Notes under the pieces: generated by a model
Seen by the model: the letters and a program-made list of their open reading frames with translations, nothing else
Database searches by the model: none
What the model was told of the DNA's origin: nothing
From: Trujillonella endophytica
Lineage (GTDB): Bacteria > Actinomycetota > Actinomycetes > Mycobacteriales > Geodermatophilaceae
Direction: 5' to 3'
Length of the DNA stretch: 64,000 nt
Assembly (NCBI RefSeq): GCF_019799905.1
Contig: NZ_JABGCI010000005.1
Coordinates: forward strand, 124,001-188,000
Made by a program: the position numbers and the translations under genes
Shown here: positions 15,265 to 25,841 of the stretch, one piece after another
Layout: every line of letters begins with the position of its first letter
Position numbering within the stretch: the first letter of the stretch is position 1

Positions 15265-17103
15265 GTGGCAGCCATTGACGCCGTGCTCGACGAAGCAGGA
15301 GTGACGAACAGTCGCGTCCGCGACTTCGTCCGCCAGTGGGCCGAGCACACCGGTGCAGCCCGGGTGGAGGTCGTCAACGCCTCCGACGACGCCCGGCTGA
15401 TCCAGGAGTCGCTGGAGGCCGGCGAGCTGCTGCCGGCCGGGAAGGGCCGCTACTACTCCCGCAGTCACCCGAAGGACACCGCGCGCTCCGAGGAGCGCAC
15501 CGTCGTCGCGACGAACAACCCCGACGACAAGGGCGAGTACAACAACTGGCGCCCGGCGTCGGAGATGCGGCCGATGCTCGAGGAGCGGATGGCCGGCAAG
15601 TCCGCGGGCAAGACGATGTACGTCGTCCCCTACGTCATGGCGCCGCCCGGGTCGCCGCTGGAGTCCTACGCGACCGGCGTCGAGCTCACCGACACCCGCA
15701 CGGTCGTGCTGCACATGAACCGCATGGCCCGCGTCGGCGTCCAGTACGTCAACGACCTGGAGGACCAGGACAGCTTCGTCCGCGGCGTGCACGTCACCGG
15801 CGACCTGGACGACCTGGGCCAGGGCACCGCCGACGACCAGCGCTACTTCGTGACGGTCGCCGACGAGCGCACGATCCTGCACTACGGCTCGTCCTACGGC
15901 GGCAACGCGCTGCTGGGCAAGATCGCCCACGGCCTGCGCCAGGCGACCTACGACGGATGGGCCTCGGGCAAGTTCCTCGCCGAGCAGTTCCTGCTGCTCG
16001 GCATCACCGACAAGCAGACCGGCCGCACGTACCACATCTGCGGTGGCATGCCGAGCGCGTCGGGCAAGACGAACCTGGCCATGATCCTGGCGCCCGACGC
16101 CCTCGGTGACCGCTACCAGGTGCACTTCTACGGCGACGACATCGCCTGGCTGTGGGTGGACCCCGAGGACGGCCGCGTCTACGCGATCAACCCCGAGTAC
16201 GGGGCCTTCGGCGTCGCCAAGGACACCAACGAGGTCACCAACCCCACCGCCGTCGAGGCGATCGCCGAGGGCACCGGGACGATCTTCACCAACGTCGCCT
16301 ACAACGAGCAGACGCAGGACGTCTGGTGGGAGGGCAAGAGCAAGAACCCGCCCGCCGACGTCACCGGCTGGCGCGACTGGAAGGGCGAGCTGATCTCGGA
16401 GCGCTCCGAGGAGGAGAAGGACGCCCCCTGGGCGCACCCGAACAGCCGCTTCACCACCACGCTGGCCAACATCCCCAACATCGCGCCGGACTACGAGAAC
16501 CCGAGGGGCGTGCCGGTCGACGCGATCATCTTCGGCGGGCGCACCCGCGACCGCGAGCCGCTGATCCGGGCGATCACCGACCTCGCCGAGGGCGTCTACG
16601 ACGGCCTCACCCTGGGCGCGGAGGCGACCTTCGCCGCCGAGGGCACCGAGGGCGTCCTGCGCTACGACCCGATGTCGATGCGGCCCTTCATGGCCTACTC
16701 CGAGGGCGCGTACGCCGCGCACTGGCTGAAGATCATCGGCGCCGCGAAGGACCAGCCGATCTTCGCGCACGTGAACTGGTTCCAGCGCGGCGAGGACGGC
16801 CGCTTCCTGTGGCCGGGGTACCGGGACAACCTCCGTCCGCTGCTGTGGCTCATGCAGCTGCGCAACGGCGAGGTCACCGGCCGGCAGACGCCGGTGGGCG
16901 TCGTACCGCTCAAGGAGGAGCTGCAGCTCGAGGGCATGGAGCTGGACGAGGGCGACCTCGACACGGTCCTGTCGATCGACACGCACCGCTGGCAGCAGGA
17001 GATGGCGCACCGCGAGCAGCACCTCTCGCTGTTCCACGACCTGCCCAAGGAGATCTGGGACGCGCACCGCCGCGTCGCCGCCGCGCTGGACGAGCAGGCC
17101 TGA
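15265..17103 (+). CDS. pckG: Phosphoenolpyruvate carboxykinase (GTP)
   Basis: 612 residues from GTG 15265, with GGGAGAGG upstream. It converts oxaloacetate and GTP to phosphoenolpyruvate, CO2 and GDP, the first step of gluconeogenesis. GTP-type PEPCK marks are the YYSRSHPKDTARSEERT and YNNWR blocks, YGSSYGGNALLGKI, the phosphate loop at about residues 260-270 and FGGRTRDREPLI. Most family members have PSACGKT in the loop; this protein has PSASGKT, so the hyper-reactive Cys is replaced by Ser. The gene stands alone between an inverted repeat and a strong terminator. Assignment is certain; the effect of the substitution is not. Confidence 0.97.
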   Translation: MAAIDAVLDEAGVTNSRVRDFVRQWAEHTGAARVEVVNASDDARLIQESLEAGELLPAGKGRYYSRSHPKDTARSEERTVVATNNPDDKGEYNNWRPASEMRPMLEERMAGKSAGKTMYVVPYVMAPPGSPLESYATGVELTDTRTVVLHMNRMARVGVQYVNDLEDQDSFVRGVHVTGDLDDLGQGTADDQRYFVTVADERTILHYGSSYGGNALLGKIAHGLRQATYDGWASGKFLAEQFLLLGITDKQTGRTYHICGGMPSASGKTNLAMILAPDALGDRYQVHFYGDDIAWLWVDPEDGRVYAINPEYGAFGVAKDTNEVTNPTAVEAIAEGTGTIFTNVAYNEQTQDVWWEGKSKNPPADVTGWRDWKGELISERSEEEKDAPWAHPNSRFTTTLANIPNIAPDYENPRGVPVDAIIFGGRTRDREPLIRAITDLAEGVYDGLTLGAEATFAAEGTEGVLRYDPMSMRPFMAYSEGAYAAHWLKIIGAAKDQPIFAHVNWFQRGEDGRFLWPGYRDNLRPLLWLMQLRNGEVTGRQTPVGVVPLKEELQLEGMELDEGDLDTVLSIDTHRWQQEMAHREQHLSLFHDLPKEIWDAHRRVAAALDEQA

Positions 17104-17120
17104 CGCAGCACTGAGCAGTC

Positions 17121-17155
17121 CGGGACCCCCGCAGCCACCGGCTGCGGGGGTCCCG
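17121..17155. terminator. Bidirectional hairpin terminator
   Basis: A perfect 15-bp stem (cgggacccccgcagc) with a 5-base loop sits between the pckG stop and the convergent polymerase gene. Confidence 0.85.
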
Positions 17156-17160
17156 TCGTC

Positions 17161-18819
17161 TCAGCCCGCGTCGGCCCAGGAGCGGACGACGGCCACGTCC
17201 AGCGGGAAGTCCACGGGGAACTCCCCGAACAGCAGCCGGCCCGCGGAGACCGCCGCCCGGCGCACCTCGTCCACGACGGCCGGGGCCAGCGCCTCCGGGG
17301 TGTGCACGACGACCTCGTCGTGCAGGAAGAAGACCAGGTGCGGCCGCTGGTCCAGCGGCCCCTCCCCCAGGCGCCAGAGCCGGTTGCGGAGGTCGGCCAG
17401 CCAGCACAGCGCCCACTCGGCGCCGGTGCCCTGGACGACGAAGTTGCGGGTGAACCGCCCCCAGGCACGGCGCTCGCGGTCCCGGTCCGCGCGCGGCCCG
17501 GTCTCCTCCGGCGCCTCGCCGAGGTCGAGCGGGCGCTGCGCCCAGGCACCGGTCGGCGACGGCGACCCGCGGCCGAGCAGCGTGTGCACGACCTCGCCCC
17601 GCTCCCCCGCCCGGGCCGCCTCCTCGACCAGGCCGATGGCGCGGGGGTAGCGGCGGGCCAGCCGGGGCAGCATGCGCCCGCTCTCCCCGCGGGTGCCGCC
17701 GTACATCGCGCCGAGGATGCCGAGCTTGGCCTCGGCCCGGGTGGCCACCGCGCCGCCGGCGACCATGCCCTCGTACAGGTCGGCCGCCCGGGCCGCCTCG
17801 GCCATCGCGGCGTCCCGGCTCATGCCGGCGAGGACCCGGGGCTCCAGCTGGGCGACGTCGGCGACCACCAGCCGCCGGCCGTCGTCGGCCACGGCCGCCG
17901 GGCGGACGACCGTGGGCACCGACAGGGCCCCGCCGCCGGAGGAGGCCCAGCGGCCGGTGACGACGCCGCCCGGGAGGAAGGTCGGCCGGAAGCGGCCGTC
18001 GCGGGCCCACGCGTCCAGCCAGGCCCAGCCGTTGGCCGACAGCAGCCGCGCCAGCCGCTTGTACTCCAGCAGCGGCGGGACGACGGGGTGCTCCAGCCGC
18101 TCGAGCGTCCAGGAGCGGGTGTCGCTCACCGGCAGGCCCGCGGCCTGCAGGGCACGCAGCACCTCTCCGGGTGAGTCGGGGTTGAGGTCGGGGGCCGCGA
18201 GCGCGGCGCGGACCTCGCCCGCCAGCCGCTCCAGTTCCGCCGGCCGCAGCCCCGGTGCGGGGCGGGGGCCGAGCAGGTCGGTGAGCAGCCGCTCGTGGAC
18301 GTCGGCCCGCCAGGGCAGCCCGGTCGCGGTCATCTCGGCGGCGACGAGGGCGCCGGAGGACTCGGCGGCGAGCAGGAGCGCCAGCCGGCCGGCCTGCGGG
18401 GAGGCGGCCACGGCCGCCCGCTGCCGGTCGTCCTCGGCGGCCGGGTCGAGGGCGTCCGCGGGATCGTCCAGCGGGAACAGCGCGGCCTCCCCCGGCCCGG
18501 CCGGGGCGAGGGCGTCCCAGCCGGGGGTGTCGGCGCCGGTGAGCAGCGCCTGGTCGACGAAGGGCGACCGGCGCAGGACGACATGGCTCAGCCGCAGGTC
18601 GGTGCAGCGCTCGACCCGCACCCCGGCGGCCAGCAGCGCCGGGTACCAGCGGGTGGTGTCGTCCCAGACCCAGCGGACGCCGGTGCGTTCCCGCGCGGCG
18701 ACGTGGCGCGCCAGTTCGTCCGCCGGGAGCCGGGTGACCTCGGTCGCCGCGTCGTCGTCGGTCCGGTCCCGGGCCTCGACGGCACCCCCCTCGAGCCGCC
18801 GGAGCAGGACGCGGTGCAC
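17161..18819 (-). CDS. Stand-alone family A DNA polymerase (polA-like, no 5' nuclease)
   Basis: About 552 residues if the GTG at 18819 is the start. The frame is open further upstream but that part looks non-coding. Family A polymerase motifs are in order: motif A VADVAQLEPRVLAGMS, motif B/O-helix RAEAKLGILGAMYGG, and motif C LVFFLHDEVVVHTP. The N-terminal 200 residues (WVWDDTTRWYPALLAAGV and onward) match the exonuclease-like domain of the actinobacterial proteins usually labelled bifunctional 3'-5' exonuclease/polymerase, but I see no clear DEDD metal ligands. It lacks the 5' nuclease of PolA, so it is an accessory repair-type polymerase. The ribosome binding site is weak and the start is uncertain. 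Confidence 0.85.
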   Translation of the reverse strand: MHRVLLRRLEGGAVEARDRTDDDAATEVTRLPADELARHVAARERTGVRWVWDDTTRWYPALLAAGVRVERCTDLRLSHVVLRRSPFVDQALLTGADTPGWDALAPAGPGEAALFPLDDPADALDPAAEDDRQRAAVAASPQAGRLALLLAAESSGALVAAEMTATGLPWRADVHERLLTDLLGPRPAPGLRPAELERLAGEVRAALAAPDLNPDSPGEVLRALQAAGLPVSDTRSWTLERLEHPVVPPLLEYKRLARLLSANGWAWLDAWARDGRFRPTFLPGGVVTGRWASSGGGALSVPTVVRPAAVADDGRRLVVADVAQLEPRVLAGMSRDAAMAEAARAADLYEGMVAGGAVATRAEAKLGILGAMYGGTRGESGRMLPRLARRYPRAIGLVEEAARAGERGEVVHTLLGRGSPSPTGAWAQRPLDLGEAPEETGPRADRDRERRAWGRFTRNFVVQGTGAEWALCWLADLRNRLWRLGEGPLDQRPHLVFFLHDEVVVHTPEALAPAVVDEVRRAAVSAGRLLFGEFPVDFPLDVAVVRSWADAG

Positions 18820-19065
18820 CGCCGCAGTCTCGCCGAGGGCACCGACACCGACGCCGGGCGCCCCACCCCGGACGGGGGACCTGCCGCCCTCCGCGGCGTC
18901 GCTCGGCGGATCGGGGCGTAGCGTGATCGGTGGCGGAGCCCGATCGGGGCCCGCACCCCCGTCTGCCGGCCGGAGCGCGATCCGCGTCCGGGCCGGCCCA
19001 TGGCGCCGGATCGGCACCACCACCGCGGCGGCCGCGAGGCCCGCCCCCCTCGTTGGGACGAGCGC

Positions 19066-19416
19066 ATGAACGCACCTCGACTGACCTTCCTCGCACCGCC
19101 GTCGACCCCCGCCGGCCCCGACGAGGAGCTCCACGACGTCACCGCCGAGCTGTCCGGTCCGGGCCGGACCGCCCCCCGCGAGTCGGCCGGCGGCTCCCCG
19201 GACACCGACGACGGCCTGCGGATGACCCGCGGTGCCCGTGAGGCCGCGGCCGGGATGGAGATCTCCGACGCCGACGTGCAGCGCTGCCTGGACGAGCCGA
19301 CGGACGTCTCCCCCGACCCCAACAACCCGGCCCGCACGCGCTTCCGGCGTGGCGACCTGACGGTCACCGCCGCCGCCGACGGCATGGTCCTGCACGTGGG
19401 ACGCCGCGGCCGCTGA
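19066..19416 (+). CDS. Hypothetical protein with a compact C-terminal domain
   Basis: 116 residues from ATG 19066. The first 50 are Pro/Asp/Ser-rich and likely disordered. The last 60 (MEISDADVQRCLDEPTDVSP, then RTRFRRGDLTVTAAADGMVL) look like a small alpha-beta domain reminiscent of DUF4258-type proteins, where a helix precedes a three-strand sheet. That family link is tentative. The gene is divergent from the polA-like polymerase and may share its upstream region. No toxin or antitoxin partner is visible beside it. Confidence 0.55.
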   Translation: MNAPRLTFLAPPSTPAGPDEELHDVTAELSGPGRTAPRESAGGSPDTDDGLRMTRGAREAAAGMEISDADVQRCLDEPTDVSPDPNNPARTRFRRGDLTVTAAADGMVLHVGRRGR

Positions 19417-19474
19417 CCGGCGTCGCACCGGCCGCGAGCCGGCCGCTGCGGCCGGACACGATCCGGGCAACGCC

Positions 19475-19777
19475 GTGCCAGGCAGGCCGACCGCGGCGTC
19501 TGCCGGGGTAGCGTCGAAGACGAACCCGAAGGGGGCTCCCATCTCCAATCACCGTGGACTCTGCGCCGACGCCCAGCTCGGCTGCCCCTGCCGGGGCGAC
19601 CAGGCCCGACACGAGGAGCGCGCCCAGCAGATCGCGCAGGCACGCGCCCAGGGCGCCGAGGCGGTGGAGTGCCCCGAGTGCGGGGGCCCCACCACCCCGC
19701 TGGCCATCGCCTCCTGGGGCAACTGCCGGTCCTGCCGGACCGCCCAGTCGCGCCAGACCCACCCGCTGCGCTGGTGA
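19475..19777 (+). CDS. Small zinc-ribbon-like protein, start uncertain
   Basis: The frame opens at GTG 19475 and ends at 19777. The convincing part begins near ISNHRGLCADAQLGCPC and holds two Cys groups, including ECPECGGPTT and NCRSCRTAQS, a likely zinc ribbon of about 75 residues. No ATG, GTG or TTG lies close to that segment. A GAAGGGGG sequence sits five bases before an ATC codon at 19541, and TAGCGT, a good -10, lies at 19509-19514, inside the longer frame. Either translation starts at 19475, or at the unusual ATC. Function is unknown, possibly nucleic-acid binding. Confidence 0.55.
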   Translation: MPGRPTAASAGVASKTNPKGAPISNHRGLCADAQLGCPCRGDQARHEERAQQIAQARAQGAEAVECPECGGPTTPLAIASWGNCRSCRTAQSRQTHPLRW

Positions 19778-19992
19778 GCTCCACCTCCTCCGGAGGATCG
19801 CCGGCGGCCCGGCATCGACCCGGGGCGGTTGATCGACTACAGTGGACAACGGTCGCTGTTGTACCTCTGCTTCGTTCTCGGACGTCCGCAGTCGTCTCTG
19901 CCTGACGTTCCTCTCGGTCCTGCCGGTCGGTGCGGCGACCCCAGCCCGGTGCTCTACCGGGCCGGACACCTCCAGCACGGAATGAGAACAGC

Positions 19993-20196
19993 ATGGCCAC
20001 CGGAACTGTGAAGTGGTTCAACGCGGAGAAGGGCTTCGGCTTCATCGCCCAGGACGGCGGCGGCGCCGACGTCTTCTGCCACTACTCCGCCATCAGCGGC
20101 AGCGGCTACAAGTCCCTCGACGAGGGCCAGCAGGTCGAGTTCGACGTCACGCAGGGCCAGAAGGGCCCGCAGGCGGAGAACGTCCGCGCCGTCTGA
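19993..20196 (+). CDS. cspA: Cold-shock protein (CspA family)
   Basis: 67 residues from ATG 19993. The single OB-fold carries RNP-1 KGFGFI and an RNP-2 segment VFCHYSAI, and opens with the standard [17 protein letters not shown]. Cys replaces the usual Val in VFVH. Csp proteins bind single-stranded RNA and DNA and keep mRNA unfolded, helping translation and growth after temperature or stress shifts. The gene has a long untranslated stretch of up to 150 bases upstream, typical of csp mRNAs, and a perfect terminator right after it, so it is monocistronic. Confidence 0.97.
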   Translation: MATGTVKWFNAEKGFGFIAQDGGGADVFCHYSAISGSGYKSLDEGQQVEFDVTQGQKGPQAENVRAV

Positions 20197-20210
20197 CCGA
20201 CTGACGCACG

Positions 20211-20243
20211 GAGGGGCCACGGCGCACTGCGCCGTGGCCCCTC
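20211..20243. terminator. Hairpin terminator after the cold-shock gene
   Basis: A perfect 15-bp stem (gaggggccacggcgc) with a 3-base loop starts 14 bases after the cspA stop. It also serves the convergent gene at 20279-20593. Confidence 0.85.
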
Positions 20244-20278
20244 TGTCGTTCGCGGGGCGCGTGCCGCGCCGGAGGAGC

Positions 20279-20593
20279 TCAGCCGCGCAGGCGCGTGCGC
20301 AGCTCCGTGAGGCCACCGGCGACGAGGCGGACGGCGCAGGCCCCCAGCCGGGTGCCGAGCGCGAGCAGGTCGCCCCACTCGGCGGGCCGGGGCGCGGCGG
20401 TCGTCGACCGGGCCGGGGCCTCGTCCCGCGGCTCCTCCGGCACGTCGGTCCCCCGCTCGGTCCCCGGCTCCGCCGGCGCGAACAGGTGGTCGACAGCCGA
20501 CCGGCGCTGCGGCCCGCGCAGCGACGCGAACGACGGGATCGGCGGCGCGACCGGCGCGTCGTCCTCGATGGTCCCGGACTCCCGCTCCACCAC
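20279..20593 (-). CDS. Hypothetical protein with disordered N-terminus
   Basis: 104 residues from GTG 20593, chosen because GAGGGGAG lies just upstream; the frame is open to 20677. The N-terminal 70 residues are acidic, Pro/Arg-rich and low in hydrophobics. The last 30 (WGDLLALGTRLGACAVRLVA and onward) form an amphipathic or weakly hydrophobic helix that may sit on the membrane. I recognise no family. A minus-strand TAGGGT at 20641-20646 is a plausible -10 for it, giving a leader of about 40 bases. It is divergent from arsC. Confidence 0.55.
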   Translation of the reverse strand: MVERESGTIEDDAPVAPPIPSFASLRGPQRRSAVDHLFAPAEPGTERGTDVPEEPRDEAPARSTTAAPRPAEWGDLLALGTRLGACAVRLVAGGLTELRTRLRG

Positions 20594-20678
20594 GTGGCTC
20601 CCCTCGTCGTCCCTGGAGGACCTCGTCGGCTCGTGCGCCGACCCTATCCCGGGCCCCGGGGGGGTAGCGCCCGCCACC

Positions 20679-20684
20679 TAGGGT
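20679..20684 (+). promoter_or_regulatory. -10 element of a leaderless transcript (arsC)
   Basis: TAGGGT is followed by exactly six bases and then the GTG start of arsC at 20691. This spacing puts the transcription start on the start codon, the leaderless arrangement common in actinobacteria. Confidence 0.65.
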
Positions 20685-20690
20685 CGAGGC

Positions 20691-21050
20691 GTGGAGGTCT
20701 GGTTCAACCCCTCGTGCTCCAAGTGCCGCACCGCGAAGACGCAGCTGGACGAGGCCGGCGTCGAGTACCGGTTGCGCCGCTACCTCGACGAGCCGCCGAC
20801 CGAGGACGAGCTGCGCGCCGCCCTCGCCGCGCTCGGGCTGCAGCCCTGGGACGTCACGCGGATGGCCGAGCCGCGAGCCAAGGAGCTCGGGCTCCGGGAC
20901 GCCCCGCGGGACGCCGGCGCCTGGATCCGGGTGCTCGCCGAGAACCCGGAGCTGATCCAGCGGCCGATCGTGCTGGGCGACGACGGCCGCGCCTGGGTGG
21001 CCCGTGACGACGCGACGCTGACCGAGGTCGTGGCGGCCGCCCGGCCCTGA
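20691..21050 (+). CDS. ArsC/Spx-family thioredoxin-fold protein
   Basis: 119 residues from GTG 20691, with the first codon at the expected transcription start. The N-terminal CxxC (NPSCSKCRTA), the RRYLDEPPTEDELRAAL segment and the RPIVLGDDGRAWVAR end are typical of arsenate-reductase-like ArsC proteins (glutaredoxin-coupled type). In many actinobacteria such proteins have no arsenic operon around them, and none is here, so a role in general thiol or redox chemistry is as likely as arsenate reduction. Confidence 0.87.
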   Translation: MEVWFNPSCSKCRTAKTQLDEAGVEYRLRRYLDEPPTEDELRAALAALGLQPWDVTRMAEPRAKELGLRDAPRDAGAWIRVLAENPELIQRPIVLGDDGRAWVARDDATLTEVVAAARP

Positions 21051-21051
21051 C

Positions 21052-22044
21052 CTACTCCAGCTCGAGGACGACGTCGTCGCTCTCGCGGCCGGTCCCCCGG
21101 TCGAGCCAGGCGTGGACGATCCTGAGCGCCTCCTCCGGGTCGCCGGCCAGGCCGAGCCTGCGTCCTGCGTCGGCCGGGGCATCGGGCCGGTGGTCGTGGT
21201 CGTCGACGACGCCGTCCGAGCAGGCGCGGCAGAGCTGGCTCACCTCGGTGGTCCAGTCCTCCACGGCGAAGCCGGACAGGTCGAGGTCGTGCCGGAGTTC
21301 GGCCACGTCGTCGTCCGTGCCGTGGACGAGCACGCTGAGCGTGGGGACCGGCGAGCGCTCCCAGATCTCGATCTCGTCGAACACCGGGTACTCGGTGCCA
21401 CCGGACCGCCGGGTGCCCTGGGGCTCCCCGTCGTGGAGGACGACGTCACCGAAGCGGTGGCCGGACTCGGGCAGGGGCACGCTGGCGATGCGGATGCGCG
21501 CCGGGTCCAGGCGATGTCCCCACACGACCTCGCCCTCGCGCACCCGGCCGTCCACCTCGAGGAGCTGCTGGCCGACGTAGCGCATCGGCGGGTTCAGCCG
21601 GACCAGCGCCGGCCCGAGGTCGCCCTCGATCGGTTCGTCCCCCTGGCCGGGGACCGGGATGCCGAAGGCCGTCCAGGCCCGGCGGGCGGTGGCCCAGTCG
21701 CGCCGGGCGGTGGCGGCGATGCCGAGGTTCCAGGCCGCCAGCTCCTCCTCCCGGCGGTCCTCCGGGACGAGCTCCAGCGACCGGGTGTTGTGCTCCTGGG
21801 CGGTCGGCCAGTCGCGACGCCACTTGGCGAGCAGGCCGAGGTCGAACCACATGCCCCGGTCACCGGGGTCCCGGCGCAGCACCTCCACCGCGATGCGGGC
21901 GAGCTCCGCCGCGCGCTCGTCGTCCGCGCCCTCGTCGTCCCCGGCCGAGAGGTCCAGCCGCTCGTACCGGCGCAGCAGCCCGCGCAGGGACGCGCGCTCG
22001 AGGGGACCGTCGGCGGAGCTGGACCAGCGCACGCCGGCGATCAT
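21052..22044 (-). CDS. TPR-like protein of unknown function
   Basis: 330 residues from ATG 22044. The middle (about residues 45-130) has helical repeats of tetratricopeptide type (RGMWFDLGLLAKWRRDWPTA, EELAAWNLGIAATARRDWAT, RRAWTAFG). The following 150 residues form a strand-rich domain (MRYVGQQLLEVDGRV, RIASVPLPESGHRFGDVV) and near residue 275 is a QLCRACSDG motif. TPR parts bind proteins; the fused domain is unassigned to any family I know. It convergently abuts the ArsC gene with one base between stops. The frame is open further upstream, but the region before 22044 lacks similarity to the body. Confidence 0.65.
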   Translation of the reverse strand: MIAGVRWSSSADGPLERASLRGLLRRYERLDLSAGDDEGADDERAAELARIAVEVLRRDPGDRGMWFDLGLLAKWRRDWPTAQEHNTRSLELVPEDRREEELAAWNLGIAATARRDWATARRAWTAFGIPVPGQGDEPIEGDLGPALVRLNPPMRYVGQQLLEVDGRVREGEVVWGHRLDPARIRIASVPLPESGHRFGDVVLHDGEPQGTRRSGGTEYPVFDEIEIWERSPVPTLSVLVHGTDDDVAELRHDLDLSGFAVEDWTTEVSQLCRACSDGVVDDHDHRPDAPADAGRRLGLAGDPEEALRIVHAWLDRGTGRESDDVVLELE

Positions 22045-22091
22045 GCCGAGTGGGTCGCTCTCCCGGCACGCCGTACACCTGAGCGGGTACG

Positions 22092-24827
<2,736 letters not shown>

Positions 24828-24962
24828 GGACCCAGCGTGCCACGGTGACGTTGCCCACCGGTGACGGCGAGAGTGCTCTCCGTGTCTCCTGTGGTCGGCG
24901 GGACGAGGGGGGGCGTCTGATGTGACGAAGCCGTCCGTCCGCAGGCGCCCGCGGGCCGCCGG

Positions 24963-25748
24963 TCAGCCCGCGTACGGCGGTGCCGGGTCGAAGCGGGCCA
25001 CCTCCGCGAGCGCCTCCCCGAGGTAGCCGACCATGCCCTCGGCCCGCCGTGCGCCGTACTCCGCCGTCGCACCCGTCGCGTCGCCGATGACCCCGGCCGG
25101 GCCGAAGTCGTCCGACGACCAGCCGAACGACACCGAGCCGCCGAACCGGACGTGCCGGTAGGCGTCCAGGTGCTCGGGCACCCAGCGGTCCGCCCGCGCC
25201 ATGTCCACCAGGTCCGGGCGCAGGTGCAGCATCAGCGCCGTCTCGTCCAGACCGCCGTGCACGCCCATGCCCAGCTCCCCCGCCGGGCTCTGCCCGCCCT
25301 GGTCGGCCGGCGGCCGCGGGTGCAGCACGAAGGTGCGCAGCCCGGTCTCCAGCCGGATGTCGCGGGCGGCGACCTGGAGCAGCGCCGAGTTGCCGCCGTG
25401 CCCGTTGAGGAAGGCCAGCCGGCGCGCGGGCGTGCGGGCGACGCTGCGGCCCAGGTCGGCCAGCACCGCGGTGAGGGTGGCCGCCGACAGCCAGAAGGTG
25501 CCCGAGGACCAGGCGTGCTCGTTGGACTTCGTGTACGCCAGTGGCGGCAGCAGCCACAGGTCGAGCTCGTCGCCGAAGCGCTGCACCGCCCGCTCGGCCA
25601 TCGCCTGCGCGATCACCAGGTCGGTGGCCACCGGCAGGTGCGGTCCGTGCTGCTCGATCGCGCCGGTGGGCAGCACGAGCACGCTGTCGGGGCCGAGGGC
25701 CGCGTCGATCGCGGGGGCGGAGAGCTCGGTGAGCAGGCGGGCGGGCAC
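24963..25748 (-). CDS. Creatininase-family amidohydrolase
   Basis: 261 residues from GTG 25748. Family motifs are TGAIEQHGPHLPVATDLV (about residues 28-45), with Glu32, His34 and Asp43 as likely metal ligands, and FLNGHGGNSALLQV. Further on, GVHGGLDETALMLHL supplies the remaining Glu. Members hydrolyse creatinine, formamide-type amides or mycofactocin precursors. The neighbours are two amidohydrolases on the opposite strand, suggesting breakdown of a ring amide or guanidino compound. A TAGCGT -10 lies seven bases before the start codon, so the mRNA is probably leaderless. Confidence 0.88.
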   Translation of the reverse strand: MPARLLTELSAPAIDAALGPDSVLVLPTGAIEQHGPHLPVATDLVIAQAMAERAVQRFGDELDLWLLPPLAYTKSNEHAWSSGTFWLSAATLTAVLADLGRSVARTPARRLAFLNGHGGNSALLQVAARDIRLETGLRTFVLHPRPPADQGGQSPAGELGMGVHGGLDETALMLHLRPDLVDMARADRWVPEHLDAYRHVRFGGSVSFGWSSDDFGPAGVIGDATGATAEYGARRAEGMVGYLGEALAEVARFDPAPPYAG

Positions 25749-25755
25749 GGCCGGC

Positions 25756-25761
25756 ACGCTA
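25756..25761 (-). promoter_or_regulatory. -10 element of a leaderless transcript (creatininase gene)
   Basis: On the minus strand TAGCGT is followed by seven bases and then GTG at 25748. An upstream GTG at 25757 overlaps the hexamer and is therefore unlikely to be the start. Confidence 0.6.
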
Positions 25762-25841
25762 GGGACGCCGCGTTGCCGGGGGATGTCGCGCGCCGGCCGC
25801 CGCGTCACCTGGCCGGAACACCGGGCTGCGACGGTCGGCCC

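Noticed and set aside
18820..19548. 243-residue upstream extension of the polA-like gene
   Set aside because: It overlaps the divergent gene at 19066-19416, has no polymerase-like sequence and reads like the antisense of coding DNA.
20691..21050. Arsenic-resistance operon
   Set aside because: Only an ArsC-like protein is present; no ArsR, ArsB/Acr3 or ArsM lies next to it.
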